Below, piece by piece: positions 30,678-40,872 of a DNA stretch of 63,495 nucleotides. Source of the stretch: Saitoella complicata NRRL Y-17804. Its lineage: Eukaryota > Ascomycota > Saitoellomycetes > Saitoellales > Saitoellaceae. A model generated the notes under the pieces. The model did not search any database. It was not told the DNA's origin and saw only the letters and a list, made by a program, of their open reading frames with translations. Positions within the stretch are counted from its first letter, which is position 1, and every line of letters begins with the position of its first letter. The position numbers were made by a program, and so were the translations under genes. The DNA is taken from positions 411,949 through 475,443 of the forward strand of contig NW_017567000.1 in the NCBI RefSeq assembly GCF_001661265.1, read 5' to 3'.

Positions 30678-32264
30678 ATGGACGGTTTAAAAGAGACGGC
30701 AGGGACGTTTTGGAGAACGTGCTCTGAGTATGTACACCCACCACCGCCGATCCGGGAACAAGTCCCCCTAGAAGATGCTCAATTCAAAGCCGAACGAGAA
30801 GCGAGGGTCCAAGCACAGATACAGCTCTCCTACGAACGCGCAATGGCACGGCTATCGGAAATGGTACGTCGACGAATATCCACTTCATTGTTGTCACTGA
30901 GAACTGATTTCGTTGATATACAGATCGACCGAAACGCGAGTAAGCCTGCACATATCTCCTCCCTCCGCGTCCTCGGCGCCAACAAGACTCGACCTGGATT
31001 CTTGCAGGCTGTGTTAGAGCCACACCTCGCCGCAGCACAAGACCCCGAAGCGACTTTTGCGACAGTCTTGAACTCGATCCAAGCCGCTGCCGAAAAACTA
31101 GAGCGCTTCGATATCTTTCATGGGGTCTCCGTCGATCTCGACACGGCGGCTAGAGATCCACACGGTTTAGCCGCACTCATCCATGTCCGGGAAAAGAGCC
31201 GCTGGAAAGCGAACAGTGGAACGGAAATGGCGCAACACGACCAAAGCGCCTACGCACGATTCACCCTCCGAAACATCTGTGGCGGGGCAGAATTATTGGA
31301 GGGACAATTCTCCTACGGCACAGTCACCCGAAACGCGTTCGAGGTGCGCCTCGAGTCCCCGGTTAACGCGAGTCCGGATACGAAAGTCGAGGTTGCGGGG
31401 TGGAATTCGAGTACGGATAAGAAATTGTGGGCGGGGCATGAGGAGGTATCGAGGGGTGGGGCGGTACGGCTGCGACATGCGGATCCTACACCGGGGAGTG
31501 GGATGCATGAATTGGGATGGATGGGTGTATGGCGGACAAACACCGGGATGACGGAGACAGCACCACACTCAATCCGTGCCAACGCGGGTGATTCGGTCAA
31601 GAGTGCCATCTACCACACCTACATACGAAAGACATTCGATCACCCACTCCTCCCCACATCCGGTACCTATCTTCGCCTCTACAACGAAATCGCTGGTGCG
31701 TCGCTCGGACCGCTAGGCTTGGGCTTGGGTCTGGGTGGCGACACACACTTCCTCAAATCCGAGATCCATTCTCGTGTGGTGACGCCACTCCACCTCCCCA
31801 CCTCAACAACCCTCTCCCTCAGCCTCCGCGCAGGCGGACTCTGGGGTCTACGAGGCATCACGCGCCCCAACGACCGTTTCTTCCTCGGTGGTCCATCAGA
31901 CGTACGAGGGTTCGCATTCAACGCGCTCGGACCCCGCGAAAACAACTACAGTCTCGGCGGGGACATCTACCTCGCTTCCGGCCTCGCGATCGCGACTCAA
32001 ATCCCATATCTCCCCACCTGGCCCGCACGCCTCCACACCTTCCTCAACGCTGGCTCCTTATCTCCCATTGACCAAACCAAACCGCTGGGGGCACAGGTTC
32101 GGGAAGTGGTGGGGAGGGGGAGTGTGGCAGTGGGGGTTGGTGTTGTGTGTGCGGTGAGGGGAGTTGCGAGGGTTGAGGTTAATTTGGGGGTGCCGGTTGT
32201 TACGAGGGGTGGGGAGCGGGCTGTGAAGGGGGTTCAGGTTGGATTGGGGGTGGAGATGTTGTAA
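30678..32264 (+). CDS. SAM50: Mitochondrial outer-membrane beta-barrel assembly protein Sam50/Tob55
   Basis: Exons 30678-30863 and 30924-32264 give 508 residues. The 60-nt intron (GTACGT...ATACAG) is in frame and stop-free, so only family comparison shows it should go: the junction RLSEM-IDRNA precedes the POTRA-like block ISSLRVLGANKTRPGFL. The rest is an Omp85/BamA-type beta-barrel with the FFLGGPSDVRGF motif of loop 6 (the conserved R-G-F) and a C-terminal beta-signal-like strand ending GLGVEML. Sam50 is the core of the SAM complex, which folds porin, Tom40 and other barrels into the outer membrane. Length matches fungal relatives. Divergent from Ubc6. Confidence 0.94.
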   Translation: MDGLKETAGTFWRTCSEYVHPPPPIREQVPLEDAQFKAEREARVQAQIQLSYERAMARLSEMVRRRISTSLLSLRTDFVDIQIDRNASKPAHISSLRVLGANKTRPGFLQAVLEPHLAAAQDPEATFATVLNSIQAAAEKLERFDIFHGVSVDLDTAARDPHGLAALIHVREKSRWKANSGTEMAQHDQSAYARFTLRNICGGAELLEGQFSYGTVTRNAFEVRLESPVNASPDTKVEVAGWNSSTDKKLWAGHEEVSRGGAVRLRHADPTPGSGMHELGWMGVWRTNTGMTETAPHSIRANAGDSVKSAIYHTYIRKTFDHPLLPTSGTYLRLYNEIAGASLGPLGLGLGLGGDTHFLKSEIHSRVVTPLHLPTSTTLSLSLRAGGLWGLRGITRPNDRFFLGGPSDVRGFAFNALGPRENNYSLGGDIYLASGLAIATQIPYLPTWPARLHTFLNAGSLSPIDQTKPLGAQVREVVGRGSVAVGVGVVCAVRGVARVEVNLGVPVVTRGGERAVKGVQVGLGVEML

Positions 32265-32947
32265 GGGGGAAGGGGGTCCGAAGGAACCTCGCCGAGGGCG
32301 GTGGGTAGAAAAGGATCGACGGCGTGAGAGCTTGAGGTTGGGGATATTGAGGGAAGAGTATAAAAGGGGGGGGGATGTGTAGGATATAGAGGGTGAGATG
32401 GACGATAGCATATGCATGATAGTAGACTTTAGTGGTAAAAAGATATCATCCGTTGTACGAAACTAGAAGGAGACTACCTAGATAGGTGGGGTGTCATTAA
32501 TCGAGATCTCGTAGACATATGCATGAGTTTGATCTTCCTACGAACGGCACACAGGCGACGCGTCGACCCGCAAGGACGCCCATAACCGCGTCCAATTGAA
32601 TCGTAAAAAGAAGATCAGAAGATGTCACGGGAAAGCATCTGGGCGTCGAGGAGAGAGGAGGGGATTTTCGAACTCGATCGACAGACCCGCCCGTTACGGA
32701 GACGTAACAAACTCTGCTCCCTTTCGCATAACTTCACATTCTCCCTTTCCATAACTTCCCATAACCTTAATTTCTGGAGCAACCCGAAAATCGGCACGTC
32801 CGGCACTTTTCCATGCTGTCTGATTGGGCCCCGAGCGATTCCCCGCGGCGGCGACGAAAAAGTCCCGCCACCACCGACCGACGAAACGATCTGTTTATAA
32901 ACTCCAAAAATACGGACCCATACTCGGTCAATTACCCATTAATAACG
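32265..32947. other. Intergenic, LEU1 promoter
   Basis: About 680 bases: 3' region of SAM50, then the promoter and leader of LEU1 with pyrimidine-rich tracts near 32720-32770. I looked for the Leu3 site (CCGG, two to four bases, CCGG) and did not find a clear one. No gene seen. Confidence 0.45.
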
Positions 32948-35251
32948 ATGCCTGGAGTTACCGGAGCACGTACTCTCTACGACAAGGTCTTCGACGACCA
33001 CGTTATTGACCGCCAGGATGACGGAACCTGCTTGATCTATATCGACCGTCACCTCGTTCACGAAGTTACTTCTCCCCAGGCTTTCGAGGGTCTCCGCAAT
33101 GCCGACCGTAAGGTTCGCAGACCAGACTGTACCCTCGCTACTGTCGACCACAACATCCCCACCGCCTCGCGCAAGAACTTCAAGAACGCCGAGACTTTCA
33201 TCGAGGAGCAGGACTCTAAGGTGCAATGTATGACTTTGGAGGATAACGTCAAGGCTTTCGGATTGACCTACTTTGGTATGACCGACAAGCGTCAGGGTAT
33301 TGTTCACGTTATCGGCCCTGAGCAGGGATTCACCCTTCCCGGTGCCACCATCGTCTGTGGTGACTCTCACACCTCCACCCACGGTGCTTTCGGTGCTCTC
33401 GCTTTCGGTATCGGTACCTCGGAAGTTGAGCACGTTCTCGCTACCCAGACCCTTCTCCAGAAGAAGTCCAAGAACATGAGGATCGCCGTCGATGGTCAGC
33501 TCGCCGAGGGTGTCACCTCTAAGGACATCGTCCTCCACGTTATCGGTGTCATCGGTACCGCTGGTGGAAATGGTGCCGTTATTGAGTTCTGCGGTTCTGC
33601 GATCGAGTGCTTGTCCATGGAGGCGCGTATGTCTATCTGTAACATGTCCATCGAGGCTGGTGCCCGTGCTGGTATGATCGCCCCCGATGACATTACCTTC
33701 GAGTACCTCAAGGGCCGTCCCCTCGTTCCTCAAACCGAGGAGGAGTTCGCCAAGGCCGTCGAGTACTGGCGTTCTCTCCGCTCCGACCCCGGAGCATCTT
33801 ACGATATCGAGGTCTTGGTTGACGCCAAGGACATCATTCCTACCGTTACGTGGGGTACCTCCCCCCAGGACGTCGTCGGCATCACCGGCAAGGTCCCTAA
33901 CCCCGCCCACTTCGATGACCCTGCCAAGAAGGCTGGTGTTGAGCGTGCCCTTAAGTACATGGGTCTCGAGGCCGACACCCCTATGGAGGAGATCAAGATC
34001 GACAAGGTCTTCATCGGATCCTGCACAAACTCCCGTATCGAGGACTTGCGTTCCGCCGCCAAGGTCGTCAAGGGCAAGATGGTCGCCAAGGGTATCTACG
34101 CCATGGTCGTCCCCGGATCCGGTCTCGTTAAGAAGCAGGCTGAGGCTGAGGGTTTGGACGAGGTTTTCCGTGCTGCTGGATTCGACTGGCGTGAGGCCGG
34201 TTGCTCTATGTGCTTGGGTATGAACCCTGATCAGCTCAGGCCTGGAGAGCGTTGTGCGTCTACCTCTAACCGTAACTTCGAGGGTCGTCAGGGTCCTGGT
34301 GGACGTACTCACCTTATGTCCCCCGCTATGGCTGCTGCTGCTGCTATCGAGGGTCGTCTGGCTGATATCCGTAAGGTGATGACCCCTGGTGAGGGTAACG
34401 TCGCTTCCGACGGTGCACCACACGTCAAGGTCTTTAACCCCAAGGACGTTCTTGAGGATGACGACGTCGTCGCTGGACGCAAGGAGGACGACCACGATGC
34501 CGAGCAGGCTGACGTCGTCACCGACGCTCCCTCCAGCAGCAACCTCTCCGCTGGCAATGGTGCTATGCCTTCCTTCACTCAGCTCAAAGGTCTCGCAGCT
34601 CCCCTCGACATCGCTAACGTCGACACTGACATGTTGATCCCCAAGCAGTTCTTGAAGACCATCAAGCGTACCGGTCTCTCCGCTGGACTCTTCTACGAAC
34701 TCCGCTTCAACCCCGCCACCGGCGAGAAGAATCCTGACTTTGTCTTGAACAAGGAGCCCTACACTAAGGCTTGTATCATGGTCTGCACTGGACCTAACTT
34801 CGGATGTGGATCTTCCCGTGAGCACGCTCCTTGGGCTTTGAACGACTTTGGTATCAGGTGTATCATCGCTCCCTCCTTCGCCGATATCTTCTTCAACAAC
34901 TGCTTCAAGAACGGCATGCTTCCCATCCCTCTTCCCCAAGAGCAAGTCAACCTCCTTGCTGACGACGCCCGTTCCGGCGCTGAGCTCGAGATCGACTTGG
35001 CTGAGCAGGTTATCCGTCGTCCTAACGGCGACACTGTTTCCTTCGAGGTCGAGGCTTTCAGGAGGCACTGTTTGTTGAATGGATTGGACGATATTGGTCT
35101 AACCCTCCAGAAGGCCGACAAGATCTCCAAGTTCGAAGAGAGGAGAACGGCGGAGTGGCCTTGGTTGAATGGAAAGGGATACAAGGAGGGTGAGGCTATG
35201 AAGATCAAGGTGCACAAGGAGAAGAAGGCTGGTGGTAAGCTTGACTGGTAA
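32948..35251 (+). CDS. LEU1: 3-isopropylmalate dehydratase (Leu1)
   Basis: 767 residues, one exon. The ATG at 32948 ([15 protein letters not shown]) is the usual fungal start; the frame is open a little further upstream, but those codons look like leader. The enzyme isomerises 2-isopropylmalate to 3-isopropylmalate, the second dedicated step of leucine synthesis. Both halves of the bacterial LeuC-LeuD enzyme are fused, as is usual in fungi: an aconitase-like domain with the 4Fe-4S ligands ([13 protein letters not shown] and GCSMCLGMN), an acidic linker near 505-550, and the swivel domain with [14 protein letters not shown]. Strong codon bias (C-ending codons) indicates high expression and leaves a long open shadow on the other strand. 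Confidence 0.98.
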   Translation: MPGVTGARTLYDKVFDDHVIDRQDDGTCLIYIDRHLVHEVTSPQAFEGLRNADRKVRRPDCTLATVDHNIPTASRKNFKNAETFIEEQDSKVQCMTLEDNVKAFGLTYFGMTDKRQGIVHVIGPEQGFTLPGATIVCGDSHTSTHGAFGALAFGIGTSEVEHVLATQTLLQKKSKNMRIAVDGQLAEGVTSKDIVLHVIGVIGTAGGNGAVIEFCGSAIECLSMEARMSICNMSIEAGARAGMIAPDDITFEYLKGRPLVPQTEEEFAKAVEYWRSLRSDPGASYDIEVLVDAKDIIPTVTWGTSPQDVVGITGKVPNPAHFDDPAKKAGVERALKYMGLEADTPMEEIKIDKVFIGSCTNSRIEDLRSAAKVVKGKMVAKGIYAMVVPGSGLVKKQAEAEGLDEVFRAAGFDWREAGCSMCLGMNPDQLRPGERCASTSNRNFEGRQGPGGRTHLMSPAMAAAAAIEGRLADIRKVMTPGEGNVASDGAPHVKVFNPKDVLEDDDVVAGRKEDDHDAEQADVVTDAPSSSNLSAGNGAMPSFTQLKGLAAPLDIANVDTDMLIPKQFLKTIKRTGLSAGLFYELRFNPATGEKNPDFVLNKEPYTKACIMVCTGPNFGCGSSREHAPWALNDFGIRCIIAPSFADIFFNNCFKNGMLPIPLPQEQVNLLADDARSGAELEIDLAEQVIRRPNGDTVSFEVEAFRRHCLLNGLDDIGLTLQKADKISKFEERRTAEWPWLNGKGYKEGEAMKIKVHKEKKAGGKLDW

Positions 35252-35592
35252 ACATGGGCATGGCGTTTGAGGAGGTGTATAGATAGGACGAAGTGAAATG
35301 AATGGGAACGGTGTACGTCAAAATTTTGGAGTTCTAGTGGTTTCGTAATATGTTATGTTTGGTTACCTCATAAAGGGGCTTTGCCTTGTCCGCTCTCTTC
35401 GCATTCGACACACCGGATCGCTTTCTATATCTGGTGCGAAACGACATTGTATCAACCTTCACTTCCGCACGGGTATCTGCATTTCCAAATGTGCGGCATT
35501 CGCGAACGCCGGTAGTCCTTCGTCTCGGTCTTCCGATGCCGTGCCCCCCCTAAATAGCGATCGATATCCCCACATTACCCAATCACAGCAGC
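35252..35592. other. Convergent 3' region of LEU1 and RPC25
   Basis: About 340 bases; nothing recognised beyond presumed 3' untranslated sequence. Confidence 0.45.
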
Positions 35593-36183
35593 CTACTCCC
35601 ACCACTTCACATTCCCTAATCCTTCCCTCGAACAACTCCCAATAACCTGATATGGCGGAATTCCATCTTCAAGAAGCTCGGCACCCTCCTCCGCCGCCCT
35701 TCCAGTCATCGGCCTCTTATCCGTAAACACCTCATCCTCTACCCGAAATCGGATGGTATCGTCCACATCCAGAAAAAGGTCAATGTCTTCTTGATGCCAT
35801 ATCCACCCTCCTTGTGTCGCGTCAAACTCCGTTCCTTCGAAGAGTTCTGAGGCCGGAATGAAGATGTCTTCGAAGAACCCTAGGGACACCTTAATCCCCT
35901 CCGCTCCAACCCCCTTGATCCTGCCCACCAACACCTCGCCCCTAAACGGCCTCCACACAATCAAATTGAACTCAACCTGGACATAACTATTTCCATCCCC
36001 ATACTTGATTGTGCCGTCGGCTGAGGAGAGGATGGAGTGTAAGGCTATGCAGAGACCGATGGATTGGAGGACGCGGTTGGCGTATTTAGCGTTTATGGCG
36101 TCTTCGAGAGTTACGTGTGTTGGGCGGTTGAAGTGTTTTGGCTGGATTGGGATCACGTCGGAGAGGGTTGATAGCATGAACAT
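35593..36183 (-). CDS. RPC25: RNA polymerase III subunit Rpc25 (RPC8)
   Basis: 196 residues, one exon, from the ATG at 36183 (MFMLSTLSDVIPIQP), which aligns with the usual start of the family. The N-terminal half is the Rpb7-like domain (DAINAKYANRVLQSIGLCIALHSI) and the C-terminal half an S1/OB-like RNA-binding domain (VWRPFRGEVLVGRIKGVGAEGIKVSLGFFEDIFIP). Together with Rpc17 it forms the stalk of RNA polymerase III, needed for initiation on tRNA and 5S genes. The protein is slightly shorter than yeast Rpc25 (212). Two CACGTG sites lie about 200 bases upstream. Confidence 0.95.
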   Translation of the reverse strand: MFMLSTLSDVIPIQPKHFNRPTHVTLEDAINAKYANRVLQSIGLCIALHSILSSADGTIKYGDGNSYVQVEFNLIVWRPFRGEVLVGRIKGVGAEGIKVSLGFFEDIFIPASELFEGTEFDATQGGWIWHQEDIDLFLDVDDTIRFRVEDEVFTDKRPMTGRAAEEGAELLEDGIPPYQVIGSCSREGLGNVKWWE

Positions 36184-36379
36184 TGCGACGGTGTTCTTGG
36201 AGCGATCAGGACCGTTGCGGGGTGATTTGAAAAGGCGGACTTGATGGTTAATGAATCGATAGGCTGCGATGATTGTTCCTTTAGTTTTCCTGGCTTCACG
36301 GGTCTCGTAGACGGTCTTTTGTTGGTGTTTAGTTTTGTGTATCTTCATTACCGACTTTGTCCCCTCGAGCCCTGCAGCT

Positions 36380-36400
36380 CACGTGATTCGAACGCACGTG
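36380..36400. promoter_or_regulatory. Paired CACGTG boxes
   Basis: CACGTG occurs at 36380-36385 and again at 36395-36400. This palindrome is bound by bHLH factors such as Cbf1 or Pho4 in yeasts. It lies about 200 bases upstream of the RPC25 start. Function inferred only from the motif and the pairing. Confidence 0.4.
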
Positions 36401-38228
36401 CCCGCCCGCGGCCGAGAGCAGCTGTTCGTGGGAAGCAACGAGACAGTCGTGAGATGAGACGTGAAGACCCCTATTTCACAGCTTCAAGTCGTCAAAATGC
36501 TCTCCCAAGCTCTCTGGTCCTGATGATGCTGTTCCCTCGCCCAGCAAAATTCTCCCTGGCTGTTTCGAATGCCCGGGTCCCTGGTTTTGGTCCAAGGATG
36601 GCGACAAGAAAAGGTTCGAAATGTGCTTGTGTAACAAGCCAAATGCATTTTGCCAATGAATATTACCCCGCATACCAAATCTCACCCTCTAACGGCTCTG
36701 TTTGGTGTCATTCTTGTTCGGTTAGGGCCGCAGACGTGAGCAAAAAGGGACAAACGCGTGTGTACCACATGAGGGGACCCAGTGCAGCCAAAAAAGGCGA
36801 CACTATCCTCCAAACATGTTATTATACCCAACAAAGTTCACTTTCCCAAGTGGATCATGATGCCATGTCGCGGGCCAACTTCGTACACGGTGGTGCCGCG
36901 CTTCCCGCTGACGGGTGTACATTGGAGGGACAAACTAAATCCTCCAGAAGTCTTTCCAAGAAGTCACACAATCGTGTTGTATGTTACAATCGTGACTATC
37001 TTTTAACCCATGAGCTTTCTTGCCTATGTCCCAGTGTCACGGTTCGATCGTGCGAGTACGCGTGCCTTGAGCAGATTCTTCACGAGGCAGTTTGAACAGT
37101 AAAAGGTCAATGCGACACGTACTCTTACTTCCAGCTGTACTCCATACTTTGAAACCCTTGGTTACTGCTCCATAAAGCTGGTCCGCGCAACTACCGTTAC
37201 CAGCATTGCCGCATTGGGCGATATGCACGCGTGCACGCTAGGACTGCGGCATGCAGCACTTCCGACCTGGGCTACGGATCACTTCAACCGCCGGTTTCAG
37301 AAGCGAAGTCTGCGTAAAACATAACGAGTTTTATCTTCGGAGCTCCCAGCTACTGCTCGAGTGGAATAGAAGACTGTTGTCTTCACAGAGCGCGTTTCCG
37401 TGCCATTAATCTGCCTCGCGTTCGAATGACAGTTGACGCACGGTCACGCCGGTCAAAGCAAATGAAGCAGTTCAAATAAGTGGCCAGCATACTAGTCCTG
37501 CCGATGCTTTATCAGGCGAATGATCCTGGAGCTTTTGTCACTGGCCAGATTGGGACGTAATGCCTGACGCATTCGCAACAAAAACCAGGAATCCAGCACA
37601 CCAGCTGCTGTAACTCTACGCGCGTGGACGTCTGTTACGCGCCGACGTTGCTTACAAGTTACTGAAAGTGGTCTATCCTACCGATCGGTAGGTCATAGCG
37701 TCCCAGGTACCTGATCCTGCGCTGCAGACCTGCGAGATTGACGTATGTATACCTAACCGGGAAGGTTCACAAGACTCAGGGTTGTCTCACTGCTTCGGGA
37801 AGCAGATATCTTGGACTAACGAGATGAGAGAATGCCCGAGGCAGAAACTGCCGATCGCTCAGTAAAGACGTTGAACAAGCGTAGAGAAGGTGGAGAAAAG
37901 CTGAGGCTGACATTACGTGAGGAGACTGAACATTGTAGGGATTTACCTTGCCCAGATCTGCTTCCTTCTTCTCGTTTTGACCATGTGCGCCAGTCAATTC
38001 CCTAACCTTCCGTTTGTGGCACCCTGAGCTGCGCGCATCCGCGAGCTAGTCTCAAACCGGCCCACGCTCACCTATGACACCTCCGTCCTCCTCAATCCTC
38101 ACGACTCTGCATCTTCTTCCTCTTCCGTCGATTTGCATCGCTCTGTTCTACTCGTCTGCTCTTCTGCTCTGGCACCATCGTTACTAAAAGCCGCTCCTCC
38201 TCCCTCCTCGTCCTCTCCACCTACCACC

Positions 38229-38234
<6 letters not shown>

Positions 38235-38260
<26 letters not shown>
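38235..38260. repeat. (AC)13 dinucleotide microsatellite
   Basis: An uninterrupted AC run of about 26 bases in the presumed 5' leader of the following zinc-finger gene. Confidence 0.9.
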
Positions 38261-38354
38261 GATATCGCGTACAGAGCTCTCGCTCCCTCGAGTTATCGAA
38301 CAGCTTGTATTTTTATCGCTACTCGAGGTTATCACCAGCTCTATATCTATCGCT

Positions 38355-40235
38355 ATGTCTGTTTTCAACCCTAACAAAGTTATCGACGGAGAAAGTTTCA
38401 TCCAGCAGCATACATCCCCATCCACCGAACACGTCTCGCTCCAACGGCCTGAACCGGCGCATATACCCACACAAATCTCTTTCGAAGGTCCCGAAAGGCC
38501 TACAACGTCGTTCGCGTTTTGCGAGGGCGGGTGTTTAACACCACCAGCGCCAGTCCTCACGCTCTCGCCTACAGCCACTCAGATTGCGAAACCTGACGCC
38601 GACGTATTCTTCCTCCAGGGAGCCATTAGTAAGCATCGCGACGTGTTCGACACTCGCCAGTCCGAGCACTTGCGCAGACAACGGGAGGTGCTTGGCGCGG
38701 CGACGAGCGTGGAGGCCGGTTTCTGGGGTTCCGTGAACAGAGCGGAGCAGGATAATGCCAAGGGCGTGGCTGCTCGCTGTGAACAAGTTCAAAGTCCTCC
38801 GGCGCACGAAAAACAAGAGCCTTGCGTTGCACCTGTTCTGCTTTTGACTCAACCAACCACCGCTCCTTCACCCGTTCTCCCTACCGTCGCAGCCGAGCTC
38901 TTCACTGTCAACAGCCAGTTTATGACCCGCACCTTGTCGCAGGATTCTGGTTCAGTGTCCACCCCTGGCCTGGTCATGACTCTATCATCCAGTCCGCAAG
39001 GAGCATCAGGCTCGCCGCTTCATACTCCTCCCATACTTTATGGGAAGGGGATTGAGGCCGCAAAGATTCAAGTCACTGCTCCCGGACTCGATGCTCCTGA
39101 AGCTCCGGTGACAAAGCAAGCTGCCTCCCTCAAGAAGGACATAAATGCCGCTCCCCCTAATCCCACTGAGTGCACTTTCCACGGCAAGACCTACACTACC
39201 CTCCCCGTGGAGCACCAGCCCAAGTCCGGCAGGCCCGGCGAGGAGTGGTTTTGTCCATTCCACAACGTCCGTAAAGCCCCACGTGCCTGCGAAAAGAACT
39301 GGCGTACCTTTACCGGTATTCGCAAGCATTTCGAGCAGCACCACCAAGGCTGTCCGATCCCCGCGCCTACCCAGAATGTCGGGCCTGTCGTTGCGCGCTT
39401 TAGCGGAACCATGGTTGAGAAGAGGATTGATTTTGGAGTTCAGGACCAGGCTCGTGAAGGACGGGGCATCTTGATCCCCACCGAGCCGAACCAGAAGAGG
39501 AAGGCGAAGGGTGAGGACGTGCTTGGCATCTTCGAGCCCAAGAGAGGTGGGAAGCGTATGAGGTTCGATGCACCCCTCGGTCGTCCTAACCCCCTGGTTC
39601 AGTGGGCGAAGAATGGACAGCAACCCATGATCCCTCTTTACATTCCGACGCCCGTGGCGGCTCCTGCTCCTCAGGTTTACTTCCCCGTTCCTGTTCCGAC
39701 TTTGCAGTACCCCGTTCCTGCTCAGGTTCCGTACAACATGCAAGTCCCGAGGACGGTGCCTACGATGCTTACCATGACACCCGGGTTCCGTGGCTTCTCG
39801 TTCGATGACATGCCTATGCCCACTCAGTTCCGCGCCGGTGTCCCTCGAAACTATGGTGCGCAATACACTCACATCCCCGCTCAGGCACCTCTCTCCCACC
39901 CCGGTCTCCCCCATTGGGCCCGTGAGAGCATGAATTTCGCCGACAGCATCTTTGACCAGCGCGACCCCATGCGCATGCAAACCCAGATTAACGCGGGTGG
40001 ATTTGCCAACCAGATACCCTACACGGGCTGGGAGCTGGACATTGACCAACCCAAGTCATGCAAAGTCGATAACAGCGAATTCAACTTCGCCGATTATTTC
40101 GGCAAAGCTGATGCTGATGAGAGCGCCTGTGAGCAACAGAGCTTGGGCAAGAGTCCTGAGGAGATTGCTGAGTTGGACACGCAGTGGGAGGAAATGTGTG
40201 CGTCCGCTGGACTTCATTTTGGTATGACGGCATGA
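38355..40235 (+). CDS. Proline-rich protein with one C2H2-like zinc-binding segment
   Basis: 626 residues from the ATG at 38355 (GCTATGTC). The frame is open to 38133, but that part translates a microsatellite and a CT-rich leader. The one ordered region is near 345-390, where EEWFCPFHNVRKAPRACEKNW is followed by an HFEQHH ending: a variant C2H2-type finger. N-terminal and C-terminal thirds are Pro/Gln/Ser-rich, with a run of VP/VPVP repeats near 505-535 and an acidic C-terminus (DNSEFNFADYFGKADADES). The pattern suggests a DNA-binding protein with an acidic activation-like tail. Two other finger proteins with different finger numbers lie at 46-49 kb. No orthologue recognised. Confidence 0.7.
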   Translation: MSVFNPNKVIDGESFIQQHTSPSTEHVSLQRPEPAHIPTQISFEGPERPTTSFAFCEGGCLTPPAPVLTLSPTATQIAKPDADVFFLQGAISKHRDVFDTRQSEHLRRQREVLGAATSVEAGFWGSVNRAEQDNAKGVAARCEQVQSPPAHEKQEPCVAPVLLLTQPTTAPSPVLPTVAAELFTVNSQFMTRTLSQDSGSVSTPGLVMTLSSSPQGASGSPLHTPPILYGKGIEAAKIQVTAPGLDAPEAPVTKQAASLKKDINAAPPNPTECTFHGKTYTTLPVEHQPKSGRPGEEWFCPFHNVRKAPRACEKNWRTFTGIRKHFEQHHQGCPIPAPTQNVGPVVARFSGTMVEKRIDFGVQDQAREGRGILIPTEPNQKRKAKGEDVLGIFEPKRGGKRMRFDAPLGRPNPLVQWAKNGQQPMIPLYIPTPVAAPAPQVYFPVPVPTLQYPVPAQVPYNMQVPRTVPTMLTMTPGFRGFSFDDMPMPTQFRAGVPRNYGAQYTHIPAQAPLSHPGLPHWARESMNFADSIFDQRDPMRMQTQINAGGFANQIPYTGWELDIDQPKSCKVDNSEFNFADYFGKADADESACEQQSLGKSPEEIAELDTQWEEMCASAGLHFGMTA

Positions 40236-40545
40236 ACGAAAACCAAGTGTTGGGACATGAATGAAGAACAAAGAAATCGAAATAAAGCGGGTGTTTGGGA
40301 TTTTGAGATGGCGTTATTAAGATTATGAGATGGACAATGGTATGGAGAAAGCTTGAGGATCATAGAGCATGGGACATTGGAACGTTAAACACTGATGGAC
40401 TTTTGGATATGGGAGACGAAAGACGGTAAGGATTCTGGTTTTATACTGCGTTTACGTTTGTTTTCTGTCTTTTTCATTATCGTACAAAAAACTAGCAAAA
40501 ACACCAGAAAAAAATAAAGAAAATCATGAACCTCAATTCGAACCT
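40236..40545. other. Convergent 3' region
   Basis: About 310 bases of 3' sequence of the zinc-finger gene, AT-richer than the genes, with A-rich stretches near 40495-40525. Nothing else recognised. Confidence 0.4.
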
Positions 40546-40872
40546 CTATGCATGTCCAAATTCGATGATGCTGTTCTTTTCCAATTCTAGGTTGTGCTTG
40601 AGAAATATAATATGCCCGGTGTAGTGTATAGGCAAGAGCAGCCGCTTTTTGCATTCGTGAAAGTCCAGATCCTTGACATTCATGCCCATCTCCTGCACGG
40701 TCTCAATGTCCATATAACGGGAGTAGAGGGAGTACTCGACACCCTTTGTCGTCACTTCAGCCGAGACTCCGACTTCCAGTCCTTGTCCATCTTCATCAAA
40801 TACGTCGACGTTAATTCCGTCGCACATGGCCCGCACTGCATCCCAATCCCATACCACCAACAACCCTCCCAT
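40546..40872 (-). CDS. Uncertain 108-codon frame directly after TFB4
   Basis: An ATG frame begins on the base immediately following the TGA of TFB4 and runs 108 codons on the same strand. Its codon use looks coding (many GAC, GTC, AAG), with acidic N-terminal and basic C-terminal parts, for example INVDVFDEDGQGLEV and DLDFHECKKRLLLP. It resembles no family I know. It could be an alternative 3' end of TFB4 reached by splicing or read-through, a separate small gene, or chance. Evidence is composition only. Confidence 0.3.
   Translation of the reverse strand: MGGLLVVWDWDAVRAMCDGINVDVFDEDGQGLEVGVSAEVTTKGVEYSLYSRYMDIETVQEMGMNVKDLDFHECKKRLLLPIHYTGHIIFLKHNLELEKNSIIEFGHA

Larger units (their letters stand above)
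36184..38354. other. Long divergent intergenic region
   Basis: About 2.2 kb between RPC25 (minus) and a zinc-finger gene (plus). One frame of about 285 codons is open on the plus strand (36241-37095), but its composition is irregular and it resembles nothing known. The region 37100-38000 holds only short frames. The last 130 bases include the AC microsatellite and the CT-rich leader of the next gene. Confidence 0.45.

Noticed and set aside
32265-32947. Leu3-binding site upstream of LEU1
   Set aside because: Expected from yeast biology, but I could not find a convincing CCGG-spacer-CCGG element.
32939-35068. 709-codon open frame on the strand opposite LEU1
   Set aside because: It mirrors the strongly biased codons of LEU1 (C-ending codons give no stops in that reverse frame), has a Val/Asp/Leu/Gly-heavy composition and resembles no protein.
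36241-37095. Plus-strand frame of about 285 codons after RPC25
   Set aside because: Irregular residue composition, no domain, no plausible splice extension and no homologue recognised; kept only as a low-probability alternative within the intergenic entry.
39006-40049. 347-codon frame opposite the zinc-finger gene at 38355-40235
   Set aside because: Opposite-strand shadow of the zinc-finger gene, which has better composition and a C2H2-like motif.
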